64,000 nt of DNA from Methylobacterium sp. J-076. Lineage in GTDB: Bacteria > Pseudomonadota > Alphaproteobacteria > Rhizobiales > Beijerinckiaceae. Below the pieces are notes generated by a model. It searched no databases, was not told where the DNA came from, and saw only the letters and a list, made by a program, of their open reading frames with translations. Where the stretch lies: positions 1 to 64,000 of the forward strand of contig NZ_JAKSXW010000141.1 of NCBI RefSeq assembly GCF_022829405.1. The letters are read 5' to 3'. Below, piece by piece: positions 9,359 to 17,684 of the stretch. The first letter of the stretch is position 1. Each line of letters starts with the position of its first letter. The position numbers and the translations under genes were made by a program.

Positions 9359-10000
9359 TCAGGACGTCCGGCCCAGGGCGGCGCGGATCAGGGTGAGGCC
9401 GTCGGGGCTCGCCCAGTCCGCCCCGCCCTTCATCACGCCGATGGTGCAGCCGGCGCCATCGATGAGCAGCGTCGTGGGCAGCCCGGCCGAATCGGCGTGG
9501 TGCTGGACCACCGGAAGCACCCGGCCGGCGGGGTCGGCGTAGAAGGGCAGGTGCGCGATCCCCGCCTGTTTCAGCCATTGCGGCGGCTTGTCGAGGTTGC
9601 GGGTATCGACGTTGATCGCCACCACCGCGAAGTCCGGGCCGCCCAGGGCGCCCTGGAGACGGTCGAGGGCGGGCATCTCGGCCTTGCACGGGGCGCACCA
9701 CGTCGCCCACAGGTTCACCAGCAGCAGCCGGCCCTTCAGGGCGGCGAGGCTCGTCTCGGCCCCGTCCGGCCCCTTGAAGGCGATATCGGGGGCGGGTTTG
9801 GCCTGCTTGGGGGCCTGCATGGCCGCCACCTCGCCCCGGGCGGCGGCGTCGATGCGGGCGAGGGCGGGGGCCGAGCCGGCGCAGGGCCCGGAGGCCACCC
9901 CCCCGTTGCCGCCCCCGAGACCGCTCCCGTATAGGGCAAACCCGGCAAGGCCGAGGGCGGCGAGCCCGGCGCCCGCAGCGAGACCTTTGCGGACGGGCAT
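9359..10000 (-). CDS. tlpA: TlpA-family thiol:disulfide oxidoreductase
   Basis: TlpA proteins are membrane-anchored periplasmic thioredoxins that reduce cysteines, in rhizobia notably during cytochrome oxidase copper-centre assembly. The 213-residue product has an N-terminal hydrophobic anchor (residues 6-25), a Gly-rich linker and a thioredoxin fold with the active site WCAPC (101-105), then the cis-proline region GLPTT. The ATG at 10000 sits 42 nt from the divergent argH start, a tlpA/argH pairing also seen in relatives. It may instead serve general periplasmic disulfide reduction. Confidence 0.88.
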   Translation of the reverse strand: MPVRKGLAAGAGLAALGLAGFALYGSGLGGGNGGVASGPCAGSAPALARIDAAARGEVAAMQAPKQAKPAPDIAFKGPDGAETSLAALKGRLLLVNLWATWCAPCKAEMPALDRLQGALGGPDFAVVAINVDTRNLDKPPQWLKQAGIAHLPFYADPAGRVLPVVQHHADSAGLPTTLLIDGAGCTIGVMKGGADWASPDGLTLIRAALGRTS

Positions 10001-10042
10001 CAGGCTTGCCTCTGTGGAACGGCGCGGCGCGGAAGGATCGAC

Positions 10043-11434
10043 ATGAGCAACCGGATGTGGGGCGGGCGCTTCGCGAGCGGACCCGCGGAGATCATGGAGG
10101 AGATCAACGCCTCCATCGGGTTCGACAAGCGGCTCGCGCCCCAGGACATCCGCGGCTCGCTGGCGCATGTCGCGATGCTCGGGGCGGCGGGCATCCTGCC
10201 TGCCGACGATGTGGCGGCGATCGAGGCCGGGCTCAAGTCCATCCGCGACGAGATCGAGGCCGGCACCTTCGTGTTCAAGCGCGAGCTGGAGGACATCCAC
10301 ATGTCCGTGGAGAGCCGGCTGACGGAGATCGTCGGGCCCGGGGCCGGGCGCCTGCACACGGCGCGCTCGCGCAACGACCAGGTCGCCACCGACATGAAGC
10401 TGTGGGTGCGCGACACCCTCGATTCCCTCGACGCCCAGGCCGCCGACCTGCAGCGGGCGCTCGCCGACAAGGCGCTGGCCCATGCGGGCACGGTGATGCC
10501 GGGCTTCACGCACCTGCAATCGGCCCAGCCGGTGACCTTCGGCCACCATTGCCTCGCCTATGTGGAGATGCTGGCCCGCGACCGGGGCCGGTTCCGGGAT
10601 GCGCGGGCGCGGCTCAACGAGTGCCCCCTCGGCGCGGCGGCGCTGGCCGGCACCTCCTTCCCCATCGACCGGCACGCCACGGCGGCGGCGCTGGGCTTCG
10701 ACCGGCCGACCGCCAACTCGCTCGACTCCGTCGCCGACCGGGATTTCGCCCTGGAAGCGCTGGCCGCCGCCTCGATCTGCGCCGTCCACCTCTCGCGCTT
10801 TGCGGAGGAGCTGGTGGTGTGGACCTCGGCCCAGTTCGGCTTCGTGCGGCTCTCGGACGGGTACACGACCGGCTCCTCGATCATGCCGCAAAAGCGCAAC
10901 CCCGACGCCGCCGAGCTGGTGCGGGCCAAGGCCGGGCGGATCGTCGGCGCGCTGACCGGCCTGCTCATCGTGATGAAGGGGCTGCCGCTCGCCTATTCGA
11001 AGGACATGCAGGAGGACAAGGAGGGCACCTTCGACGCCCTCCAGGCCCTGTCCCTCTGCCTCGCGGCGATGACCGGCATGGTCAGGGACCTGGAGCCGGT
11101 GGCCGAGACCCTCGCCCGGGCGGCGGGCTCCGGCTTCAGCACCGCCACCGACCTCGCGGACTGGCTGGTGCGCGAACTCGGCATGCCCTTCCGGCAGGCG
11201 CACCACGTCACCGGCCGCCTCGTCGGCGTGGCGGCGGCCAAGGGCGTCGGGCTGGAGGCCCTGTCGCTCGCCGAGATGCAGGAGGCCGAGCCGAAGATCA
11301 CCGATGCCGTCTACGCGGTGCTTGGTGTCGAGAATTCCGTGGCGAGCCGGACGAGCTACGGCGGCACCGCCCCCGACAACGTCCGGCGGCAGGCGGGCGC
11401 GTGGATCGCGCGGCTGGAGGGTGAATCACGGTGA
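10043..11434 (+). CDS. argH: Argininosuccinate lyase
   Basis: It cleaves argininosuccinate to arginine and fumarate, the last step of arginine synthesis. The 463 residues contain the superfamily signature GSSIMPQKRNPD (277-288), the HTARSRNDQ substrate motif (105-113) and FTHLQSAQP. Length is typical. The ATG follows a GGAAGGAT sequence and the N-terminus MSNRMWGGRF is standard for the family. It is divergent from tlpA; the lptM and lysA genes that often follow argH in relatives are not present. Confidence 0.97.
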   Translation: MSNRMWGGRFASGPAEIMEEINASIGFDKRLAPQDIRGSLAHVAMLGAAGILPADDVAAIEAGLKSIRDEIEAGTFVFKRELEDIHMSVESRLTEIVGPGAGRLHTARSRNDQVATDMKLWVRDTLDSLDAQAADLQRALADKALAHAGTVMPGFTHLQSAQPVTFGHHCLAYVEMLARDRGRFRDARARLNECPLGAAALAGTSFPIDRHATAAALGFDRPTANSLDSVADRDFALEALAAASICAVHLSRFAEELVVWTSAQFGFVRLSDGYTTGSSIMPQKRNPDAAELVRAKAGRIVGALTGLLIVMKGLPLAYSKDMQEDKEGTFDALQALSLCLAAMTGMVRDLEPVAETLARAAGSGFSTATDLADWLVRELGMPFRQAHHVTGRLVGVAAAKGVGLEALSLAEMQEAEPKITDAVYAVLGVENSVASRTSYGGTAPDNVRRQAGAWIARLEGESR

Positions 11435-11532
11435 AATGATGCGCCGCAACCGCCGGGCCGTTCGCGCGTTCACAGTCTAGCTAGGTGCGCTGCGCTACGG
11501 GGACCGTCGCCCGACCGGAGAGACCGTACAGC

Positions 11533-11811
11533 ATGTCGATCGAGAGCTGGATGAAGCCCGAGGACGCGGCGGAACTGGCAGCCCATGCCTCCGCGATGAT
11601 CGATGCCGCCCTGGTGGGCACCGACCTGTCGCGGGAGGTCTTCTGGGCGGCGGTCCGCAAGGGCTACAACACCCCCTACAACGATCCGCCCCGGCGGCGG
11701 CCCGCCCCCGTGGCGGCCCTCGCCGAGGAGACCGTGACGGTGCGGGTGGAGGAGGTCGCCCCCGTGGTCGTCGCCCCGGCGGCGATGGCGGCCGAGCTCC
11801 GCGTGGGCTGA
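11533..11811 (+). CDS. Small hypothetical protein
   Basis: This 92-residue product is not recognised. It begins MSIESWMKPEDAAELAAHASAMIDAAL, a likely helix, has a short aromatic/proline segment (FWAAVRKGYNTPYNDPPRR), and ends in a Val/Ala-rich tail. There is no signal peptide or clear transmembrane segment. GGAGAG lies 10 bases before the ATG. Codon use matches the neighbours. It stands alone, 98 nt after argH, and is supported only by its RBS and composition. Confidence 0.6.
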   Translation: MSIESWMKPEDAAELAAHASAMIDAALVGTDLSREVFWAAVRKGYNTPYNDPPRRRPAPVAALAEETVTVRVEEVAPVVVAPAAMAAELRVG

Positions 11812-11934
11812 GGACGGCGTCTGCCCGGGATTCAGTCCACGGCGCTCGTCGCCGCCCGCCTTGCTGTCGTCCCAAGCGAGGTTCATTACTCATTTCCTAA
11901 CGGCACAGCTCGTTTCGGCTGACGCTCGCAGGGA

Positions 11935-12642
11935 ATGAATATGGTCCGCGTCTCCCATCTGGTTCCGGTCGGCATCATCGCGCTTCTGGCCTGTGCCGCG
12001 CCGCCGGACCCGATGGCGGGCCGCCTGTTCGGGGCGGGCGCGGCCCAGGCGCAGGATGCGGAGGCCCCCGCCGACACGGCCCCCTCCCGGCGCTCGCGCC
12101 ATGCCGCCCGCCGGAGCAGCCGGAAGAGCGAGCGCAGCGCCATGTCGCCCCCGGGGATGCAGCAGGCCGTGCCGGTGGCGATCTTCGGCGGCTGGAACGT
12201 CTTCGTGAACGGCGACGGCCCCACCCGCATCTGCTACGCCATCGCCCAGCCGCAGAGCCGCTCCCCCAAGACGCTGAAGCGCGACAGCGCCTACCTCTTC
12301 GTCACCGTCCGGAAGGCGGAGAACGTCGCCAACGAGGTGGCGGTGATGCTGGGCTTCCCGCCGAAGCCCGCCGCCGCCCAGATCAAGGCCGGCACCCCCG
12401 CGGCCCCCACCGACCCGAGCCTGAGCCTCGGCGCATCCCGCTACGGGCTCGTCGTCAAGGACGGCAACGCGTGGCTCCAGAACCCCACGGAAGAATCGCG
12501 GGTCGTCACCGAGATGAGCGGCCGTTCGCCCAAGCTCACGATCAAGACCACGTCGCTGCGCGGCAATCCGACGAGCGACGAGTACGAGCTGGCCGGCTTC
12601 GCGGACGCGATCAAGCGGGCCCGCGACGAGTGCGCCAGATAG
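11935..12642 (+). CDS. IalB-like (invasion-associated locus B family) secreted protein
   Basis: IalB-family proteins are secreted alphaproteobacterial proteins whose role is mostly unknown outside Bartonella. The 235-residue product has a signal peptide (hydrophobic segment VPVGIIALLACAAP), a basic Ser/Arg-rich linker (about residues 45-75), and the family core WNVFVNGDGPTRICYAIAQP, followed by SAYLFVTVRKAENVANEVAVMLGFP. The start may be this ATG or the one six bases downstream. It stands as a single gene. The family call is from pattern recognition; the function is not known. Confidence 0.75.
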   Translation: MNMVRVSHLVPVGIIALLACAAPPDPMAGRLFGAGAAQAQDAEAPADTAPSRRSRHAARRSSRKSERSAMSPPGMQQAVPVAIFGGWNVFVNGDGPTRICYAIAQPQSRSPKTLKRDSAYLFVTVRKAENVANEVAVMLGFPPKPAAAQIKAGTPAAPTDPSLSLGASRYGLVVKDGNAWLQNPTEESRVVTEMSGRSPKLTIKTTSLRGNPTSDEYELAGFADAIKRARDECAR

Positions 12643-12702
12643 GTTTCGTGCACCCGCAGGGGCGGGCGCACGGCGGCTGAGCCGGGGCGCCGCGCCGGCC
12701 GA

Positions 12703-12999
12703 TCACACCGCCACCGGGCGCGGGGCCTTGCGCGCGCCGGGCCGGGTCAGCTCGCGGACGGCCCGGGCCGCCTGCTCCGGGCTGCGGAACAGCTGGCCGT
12801 CCAGGCCGTCGAAATCCCGCGACGCCGAAAAGAACCGCACGCCCTTTTCCTCGGGGACGGCGATGCCTGCGGCCACCTCGCCGATCTCGATGACCCGCGC
12901 CAGGGCGGGCCCGGGCGGGAAGGGCGGAGGCGGCTCTGCGGCCGGAAGGGCGGTGCTGGGCTGATCCACGGGCGTGACGAGCGTGAGTGAAGGGGGCAT
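12703..12999 (-). CDS. Small conserved hypothetical protein
   Basis: The 98-residue product has a Pro-rich N-terminal third and a compact C-terminal part reading EEKGVRFFSASRDFDGLDGQLFRSPEQAARAVREL. I recall such short 'RFFSASRDFD...F.SPE.A.RA' proteins as recurrent in Methylobacteriaceae, with no assigned function. There is no signal peptide. It converges with the IalB-like gene upstream. The family memory is weak, so I give no name. Confidence 0.6.
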   Translation of the reverse strand: MPPSLTLVTPVDQPSTALPAAEPPPPFPPGPALARVIEIGEVAAGIAVPEEKGVRFFSASRDFDGLDGQLFRSPEQAARAVRELTRPGARKAPRPVAV

Positions 13000-13392
13000 C
13001 GGACGAGCGACTCCCAGGGCCGGCGCAAGAGCCGTGCCCGATTGCGGTGACGGGCCGGTGACTTCCGAAACGAACGGAGAAACCGCTAGCGTCGACAGCG
13101 TGCGAGGGGAGAATTCGGTGTGCGATGCGGGACGGGCAGAACAGTCACATTGTCCTCCTGACCGAAGGACCGCGAGGCATTCGTGAGCACTCGCAGTGCT
13201 TTAGCGTTTGGTGACGCGGCGCAAGCGACGCTCATCAAATCACCGCGGCCGACGAATGCCTCGTCGGCCCGGTAAAGATGCTCCCTGGGGCGGCGAACGT
13301 CAACGGAATTGTCTTCCGCTTTCGGGACGGAATCGAGTGGAACTGTCACGTTCCAAGCATCGCGGGCGGGAACACAACTCTCAGATGCGAAT
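13000..13392. other. 393-nt gap without a recognised gene
   Basis: The stretch is slightly less GC-rich than its neighbours towards 13370-13420. It holds several short open frames but none with a credible start, RBS or composition. I find no tRNA, terminator or long repeat. It could contain the promoter of the minus-strand small protein ending at 12703. Confidence 0.5.
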
Positions 13393-14070
13393 CTAACTTA
13401 TGATGACTTTAGACAGGTTCGAATAGTCGGAGAAGATGGTGGCGGCACCGGCCCGGAGCAAGTCCGCCCCCGCCGGATCGTGGCCCCAGTGGCCGCCGCC
13501 GGTGAAGCCGACGACGCGCATGCCCGCGGCCACGGCGGCGGTCACGCCGGGGACGCTGTCCTCGATGACGAGGCACGCGTCGGGGGCGGTGCCCATCCGT
13601 TCGGCGGCGAAGAGGAACAGGTCGGGATACGGCTTGCCCCGCGCGACCTGCGCCGAGGAGAAGACGTGGCCTGAGAACAGGGGCAGCAGGCCGGTCAGGG
13701 TCAGCGAGTGCCGCAGCCGCACCGGATCGCTGCTGGAGGCGACGCAGCAGGGTATGTCCAGCGCCCGGATCGCCCCGGCGACGCCCCGCATCGCCTTCAA
13801 CTCCCGGTCGAAGGTGGCCAGGGTCTCGGCCTTCACGTCGTCCACGAAGCCCGGCGGGGCGGGGACGCCGTAGTCCCGCTCGATATGCCCCATGATCGAG
13901 ACCATGGAGGTGCCGGCGAAGCGGTCCCGGACGGTGTCGAGGTCGATGGAAACGCCGATGCGGTTGAGGCCCGCCGTGAGGCAGGCGAGGCTCAGGGGCT
14001 CGCTGTCCACGAGCACGCCGTCGCAGTCGAAGATGACGAGGGCCGGTGCCGTCTCTGCCATGCCCGCCAT
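13393..14070 (-). CDS. HAD-family hydrolase, beta-phosphoglucomutase-like
   Basis: HAD subfamily I phosphatases of this type dephosphorylate small sugar phosphates or isomerise them. The 225-residue protein has motif I DCDGVLVDSE near the N-terminus, motif II (CVASSSDP), the motif III lysine in GKPYPD, and motif IV in VIEDSVPGV. The DGVLVDSE form is typical of phosphoglucomutase-like and phosphoglycolate-type members. I chose the ATG with GGGGGA just upstream; another ATG nine bases later is possible. No neighbouring gene indicates the substrate. Confidence 0.88.
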   Translation of the reverse strand: MAGMAETAPALVIFDCDGVLVDSEPLSLACLTAGLNRIGVSIDLDTVRDRFAGTSMVSIMGHIERDYGVPAPPGFVDDVKAETLATFDRELKAMRGVAGAIRALDIPCCVASSSDPVRLRHSLTLTGLLPLFSGHVFSSAQVARGKPYPDLFLFAAERMGTAPDACLVIEDSVPGVTAAVAAGMRVVGFTGGGHWGHDPAGADLLRAGAATIFSDYSNLSKVIIS

Positions 14071-14209
14071 CGTTCCCCCGTGCCGGAGGGGGGCCCTCCG
14101 CGGGCCGGGCTGTGGCACGGGGCCCGCCGGCCCGCAACCGCTTGCACCCGCCCGCCGCAGCCCGTAGGCGGAATGCCGCGCCGCCCCGGCGCGGTTCGAT
14201 GACCCGGTG

Positions 14210-14530
14210 ATGCTCCGTTTCCTCGCCCGCCTGCTCGGCCTGCTGTCGATGGCCGGCGGCTTCGTCGCCCTGGTCTATGACGGCGCCCGCTCCATCGCGA
14301 ATAACGGCCTGCGGATCACCTCCGTGTCGGACGTGATCGTCTCGTTGTTCAAGGACAAGGCCGGGGCACTTCAGACGGGGGTCGAGGGGGCGGCGCCCTG
14401 GCTGTGGCACGTGCTGGGCCTGCCCCTCACCCTGGCGCCGGCCTCCGTCGTCGGCCTCGCCCTCGGGGCGTTCCTGCTCTGGCTCGGGCAGCCCGGCCGC
14501 GAGCCCATCGGCTTCCTCACCCGGCCCTGA
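14210..14530 (+). CDS. Small membrane protein, unknown function
   Basis: The 106-residue product has two predicted transmembrane segments: an N-terminal one (LARLLGLLSMAGGFVALVYDG) and a C-terminal one (ASVVGLALGAFLLWLGQ). A polar middle contains DGARSIANNGLRITSVSDV. Similar small proteins occur widely in Hyphomicrobiales next to unrelated genes and have no established role. An in-frame GTG precedes the chosen ATG directly. It is divergent from the HAD gene and converges with the LOV gene. Confidence 0.7.
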   Translation: MLRFLARLLGLLSMAGGFVALVYDGARSIANNGLRITSVSDVIVSLFKDKAGALQTGVEGAAPWLWHVLGLPLTLAPASVVGLALGAFLLWLGQPGREPIGFLTRP

Positions 14531-14542
14531 GGGGCGGGGGGA

Positions 14543-15040
14543 TCAGAGGCCCTGGGCGGCGAGCTTCGCCTCGGCCGCGGCGAGCCTGACCTTCAGCGCG
14601 GCGATCTCGCTCTCCAGCCGATGGTGCTCGGAGACATCGAGCTGCGAGGCGAAGAAGTAGACGACCCGCCCCTGTTCGTCGCGCACCGGGCCGACATAGA
14701 GGGCGTTGTGGAAGGTCGAGCCGTCCTTCCGGTAGTTCAGGATATCGATCTTGATATCGACTTCGTCGCGGACCGCGCTGCGGATCCGGTCCACGGCAGC
14801 GGGGTCGGTGTCGGGTCCCTGGAGGAACCGGCAGTTGCGCCCGGCCACTTCCAGGCGCGTGTAGCCCGTCAGCTGCAGGAACGCGTCGTTGGCGAAGACG
14901 ATCGGGTTGTCGAACTGGCGCGGGTCGGTGACGATCATCGGCATCCGCGTCGCCCGCACCGCGGCCGAGAACGGATCGCCCAACACCGCCTCGGCTTCGA
15001 GGATGTCGCGCTGACGATTGCCGGCCTGATCCGTCCCCAA
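14543..15040 (-). CDS. Short LOV (blue-light) domain protein
   Basis: LOV domains bind FMN and form a light-induced cysteine adduct. The predicted 165-residue protein contains a full LOV domain with the photoactive motif GRNCRFLQG (Cys at about 70), NDAFLQLTGY, and NYRKDGSTFHNALYVGPV, then YFFASQLDVSEH and a C-terminal coiled coil (LESEIAALKVRLAAAEAKL). No kinase or output domain follows, so it is a short LOV protein acting through partners or dimerisation. No ATG fits: homology begins at a TTG (15038-15040) with GGGGA eight bases upstream. An ATG at about 15217 would add 59 unlikely residues. Confidence 0.85.
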   Translation of the reverse strand: MGTDQAGNRQRDILEAEAVLGDPFSAAVRATRMPMIVTDPRQFDNPIVFANDAFLQLTGYTRLEVAGRNCRFLQGPDTDPAAVDRIRSAVRDEVDIKIDILNYRKDGSTFHNALYVGPVRDEQGRVVYFFASQLDVSEHHRLESEIAALKVRLAAAEAKLAAQGL

Positions 15041-15227
15041 AGCCCATGTCCCCGGATCTATGCGGCGCCGTGCGGCCGCTTTCACTGCCCAGGCAGACGG
15101 ATGCACGACAAGTCCACCCGCGCCATGACTTTCGTCGATGCGGCGAGGATGCACCTGCACTCGGCTTCCGCAGCGCGGGTTGCCTTCCCATATTGAACGC
15201 AGTCCAATCAATCCCATGGGGCGAGCG

Positions 15228-15884
15228 ATGTTCCTGTTTCGCAAGAAGGCCGAAATGCCCGGTGCGGCCGATGCCCTCCCCGGCAGGCCGACGCCGCTGC
15301 CCACCGCCGAGCGGCACTACGTGAACGGCAATCCCCTGAAGGGGCCATATCCCGACGGCACCGAGACGGTGGTGCTGGGGCTCGGCTGCTTCTGGGGGGC
15401 GGAGCGGCGTTTCTGGCAAATGCCGGAGGGCGTGTTCGTGACGGCGGTCGGCTACGCGGGCGGGTACACCCCGAACCCGACCTACGAGGAGGTCTGCTCC
15501 GGCCAGACCGGCCATAACGAGGTGGTGCTCGTGGCCTTCGATCCCGCCGTGCTGCCCCTCGAATCCCTGCTGCGCACCTTCTTCGAGAGCCACAACCCGA
15601 CCCAGGGCATGCGCCAGGGCAACGACATGGGCACGCAGTACCGCTCGGGCATCTACACCGACGGCGATGCCCAGGCGCGGACAGCCGAGGCCGTGCGCAC
15701 GGCCTATGCCGGGGCGCTGCGCGAGAAGGGGTTCCCGGAGGTGACCACCGAGATCAAGCCGCTCGAGACGTTCTACTTCGCCGAGGCCTACCATCAGCAG
15801 TACCTCGCCAAGAATCCCGGCGGCTATTGCGGCCTCGGCGGCACCGGCGTGAGCTGCCCCGTGGGTGTCGGCGTCCCCGCCTGA
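15228..15884 (+). CDS. msrA: Peptide-methionine (S)-S-oxide reductase
   Basis: MsrA repairs methionine-S-sulfoxide in proteins using a catalytic cysteine. The 218-residue protein has the active-site motif GCFWG (53-57), YAGGYTPNPTYEEVCSGQTGHNE, and a C-terminal GYCGLGGTGVSC that supplies resolving cysteines. The N-terminal extension starting MFLFRKKAEMP is usual for long-form MsrA, so I begin at that ATG. It is divergent from the LOV gene across about 190 nt, so the two could share a regulatory region for light or oxidative stress. Confidence 0.95.
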   Translation: MFLFRKKAEMPGAADALPGRPTPLPTAERHYVNGNPLKGPYPDGTETVVLGLGCFWGAERRFWQMPEGVFVTAVGYAGGYTPNPTYEEVCSGQTGHNEVVLVAFDPAVLPLESLLRTFFESHNPTQGMRQGNDMGTQYRSGIYTDGDAQARTAEAVRTAYAGALREKGFPEVTTEIKPLETFYFAEAYHQQYLAKNPGGYCGLGGTGVSCPVGVGVPA

Positions 15885-15902
15885 GGCCAGCGGGCGCCGT
15901 TC

Positions 15903-16310
15903 TCAGGCGGCGCCCTTCGGCGCCACCGTCTTCATCACCCCCGTAGCGCTCGCCACGGGGGTGCCCTGCGCGTCCCGGATGGTGGCCTCGCAGAACAGTA
16001 CCGAGCGCCCGCCCCGCGTCACCCGTCCCTCCGCCTCCAGGGTGCCCCGGCCGGGGTTGAGGAAGCGGGTCTGCATGTCGAGGGTGACGACGGGGCCGCC
16101 CGCCGCCAAGCGGGCGGCGGTGCCCATGGCCACATCGAGCAGCGTGCACAGGATGCCGCCATGGGCGATGCCGAGGTTGTTGGCATGGTCCGGCCCGAGG
16201 ACGAGGCGGAGGCGGGTGCGCCCCTCCGTGACGTCCAACGCTTCGATCCCGCAGTACCGCACGAACGGAATCTGCGCTCCGAACACCGTTCCGGACTCCC
16301 AGTCGCCCAT
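15903..16310 (-). CDS. PaaI-family hotdog thioesterase
   Basis: Hotdog thioesterases of this family hydrolyse acyl- or aryl-CoA. The 135-residue product has the family motif NLGIAHGGILCTLLDVAMG, the segment VTLDMQTRFLNPG and the final strand SVLFCEATIRD. The ATG at 16310 has AAAGGTGG six bases upstream; an ATG six codons earlier is the alternative. It converges with msrA with an 18-nt gap. Context does not indicate the substrate. Confidence 0.85.
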   Translation of the reverse strand: MGDWESGTVFGAQIPFVRYCGIEALDVTEGRTRLRLVLGPDHANNLGIAHGGILCTLLDVAMGTAARLAAGGPVVTLDMQTRFLNPGRGTLEAEGRVTRGGRSVLFCEATIRDAQGTPVASATGVMKTVAPKGAA

Positions 16311-16519
16311 CGGCGCCACCTTTCCCATCGCCCCCGGAGCCCATTCCCCGGACCGCACAAGACACATTTGTGCAGTGCAGGCATACAAAATATGGCAAGT
16401 TTAAACCGATAGTTGTTGGGCTCCGTACTGCTCCCGGGAGGCCTAACGAAAGCGTGAGGCGACAGCTAGCGGACTCACGAGGCCTTCACCGGGTGCTTCG
16501 GCTTTGAAAAGCCCTTCTG

Positions 16520-16655
16520 GACGACTGGCGTTGGATCGTTCGCGAATAATCACGACAGATTTCTATGGGTTTGTGCAAAATTGTCTTCTCATGTCTCTTG
16601 ATTTTGGCACGCAAACGTTAGAACCGTCGCTGAAGCCCCAAGGAGAGGGAATCAA
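16520..16655 (+). promoter_or_regulatory. AT-rich upstream region of the MucR-like gene
   Basis: The 136 bp before the mucR-like ATG are much more AT-rich than the surroundings (for example GAATAATCACGACAG and GTGCAAAATTGTCTTC) and end in AAGGAGAGGG as RBS. MucR/Ros proteins bind AT-rich targets and usually repress their own gene, so autoregulation here is plausible. No defined box can be stated. Confidence 0.4.
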
Positions 16656-16657
16656 CG

Positions 16658-17179
16658 ATGGACGATACGGCAGCAGTCCCCTACGAGAGCTTGATCGAGC
16701 AAGCGTCGGATATCGTATCCGCTTACGTCTCGAATAATTCAGTACCGGTCGGGGAACTGCCGGCGCTTCTGGCTGGCGTGCACGAAGCGCTCCTGAAGCT
16801 CGCCCTTCCCGCGCCGGCGGCGCCCGAGGTGGCGGACAAGCCGACTCCGGCTCAGATCCGCAAGTCGATCACGCCGGATGCACTGATTTCCTTCATCGAC
16901 GGCAAGCCCTACAAGACGCTGAAGCGTCACCTGTCACGCAACGGGCTGACGATCGAGCAGTATCGCGAGCGGTACGGCCTGCCGCGGGATTACCCGTCGA
17001 CGGCGGCGAGCTACTCGGCGCAGCGCTCGGAACTCGCCCGCAGCCTCGGCCTCGGCCAGCAGCGCCGCAAGTCCGCCGCGGCGAGCGAGGCCGCGACCCC
17101 GGCGCCGGCTGCGGCCAGCGAGGGCGCCGAGAAGCCCAAGCGCGCCGCCCGTCCGCGCAAGTCGAAGGAGCCGGCCTAG
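16658..17179 (+). CDS. MucR/Ros-family regulator lacking two zinc ligands
   Basis: MucR proteins are oligomeric DNA-binding regulators that control exopolysaccharide, motility and host or surface interaction genes. The 173 residues show an N-terminal oligomerisation-type helix region, then the family core LKRHLSRNGLTIEQYRERYGLPRDYP and the tail motif YSAQRSELARSLGLGQ. In the usual zinc site Cys-x2-Asp...His-x3-His, this protein has Ser78, Asp81, His91 and Asn95, so Cys and the last His are gone. A basic Ala/Lys tail follows. It is a single gene with a strong RBS and a terminator after it. Confidence 0.9.
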   Translation: MDDTAAVPYESLIEQASDIVSAYVSNNSVPVGELPALLAGVHEALLKLALPAPAAPEVADKPTPAQIRKSITPDALISFIDGKPYKTLKRHLSRNGLTIEQYRERYGLPRDYPSTAASYSAQRSELARSLGLGQQRRKSAAASEAATPAPAAASEGAEKPKRAARPRKSKEPA

Positions 17180-17262
17180 TCGCCGTGCGGCCCTTCCACG
17201 GGGAGGGCACAGGGCGGGGGCGGCATCGCGCCCCTGCTGTTCCAGGAACGAAGACGCCTTGA

Positions 17263-17294
17263 AAGGTGCGGGCCCATCCGGGCCGGCACCTTTT
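17263..17294 (+). terminator. Terminator after the MucR-like gene
   Basis: AAGGTGC (17263-17269) pairs with GCACCTT (17286-17292), continued by GGCCC/GGGCC after a G-G mismatch, around the loop ATCC and ending in TTTT. It begins 83 nt after the mucR-like stop. It may also serve as a bidirectional terminator for the minus-strand gene ending at 17321. Confidence 0.75.
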
Positions 17295-17320
17295 GTCGTT
17301 GAGGAGCCGGTCCCGAGGCC

Positions 17321-17620
17321 TCAGCGCGAGTTCCCGCCGCCGCCACCGCCGCCACTGCCGTTCGGCACCGCGAGTTCGGGCCGGCCGGCATTGCCCCCTG
17401 CGGCGGAGTTCGATGTGTAGGTCTCTGCGCCCGTGGCGCCGCGGGGGATCGTCACGTTCAGGTCGCCGCCCGTGTTGTTGCGGCTGTAGATGGCGAACCC
17501 GCCGGGCGGGGGCGCGATGCCGGGCGGGAGGGGCTGGGCCAGAAGCCCGGTCGTCGCCACCGGCAGCATGACCAGGGATGCGGCCAGGGACAATCCGGTC
17601 TTGGTCATCGTCGTCTCCAT
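17321..17620 (-). CDS. Small secreted Gly/Asn-rich protein
   Basis: The 99-residue product begins METTMTKTGLSLAASLVMLPVATTGLLAQ, a clear Sec signal peptide with a cleavage site near AQP. The mature part is Pro-rich, contains YSRNNTGGDLNVTIPRGATGAETYTSNSAAGGN, and ends in a run of glycines. AGAGGA lies eight bases before the ATG, which excludes the longer open frame upstream. The function is unknown. Composition suggests an envelope or matrix-associated peptide. Confidence 0.65.
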   Translation of the reverse strand: METTMTKTGLSLAASLVMLPVATTGLLAQPLPPGIAPPPGGFAIYSRNNTGGDLNVTIPRGATGAETYTSNSAAGGNAGRPELAVPNGSGGGGGGGNSR

Positions 17621-17684
17621 TGCGTCTTTCCTCTGAGATGGTGGCCTGCCGCGGCGGACGGTAGGGCGGCGGATGCGCCGTGTC

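Noticed and set aside
9359..11206. A 615-codon minus-strand open frame covering tlpA and the antisense of argH
   Set aside because: Only the last 213 codons have thioredoxin motifs and a signal anchor; the rest is the GC-driven shadow of argH.
13400..13450. tRNA T-loop-like GGTTCGAAT
   Set aside because: No acceptor stem, anticodon arm or CCA can be folded; it lies in the HAD gene's 3' coding end.
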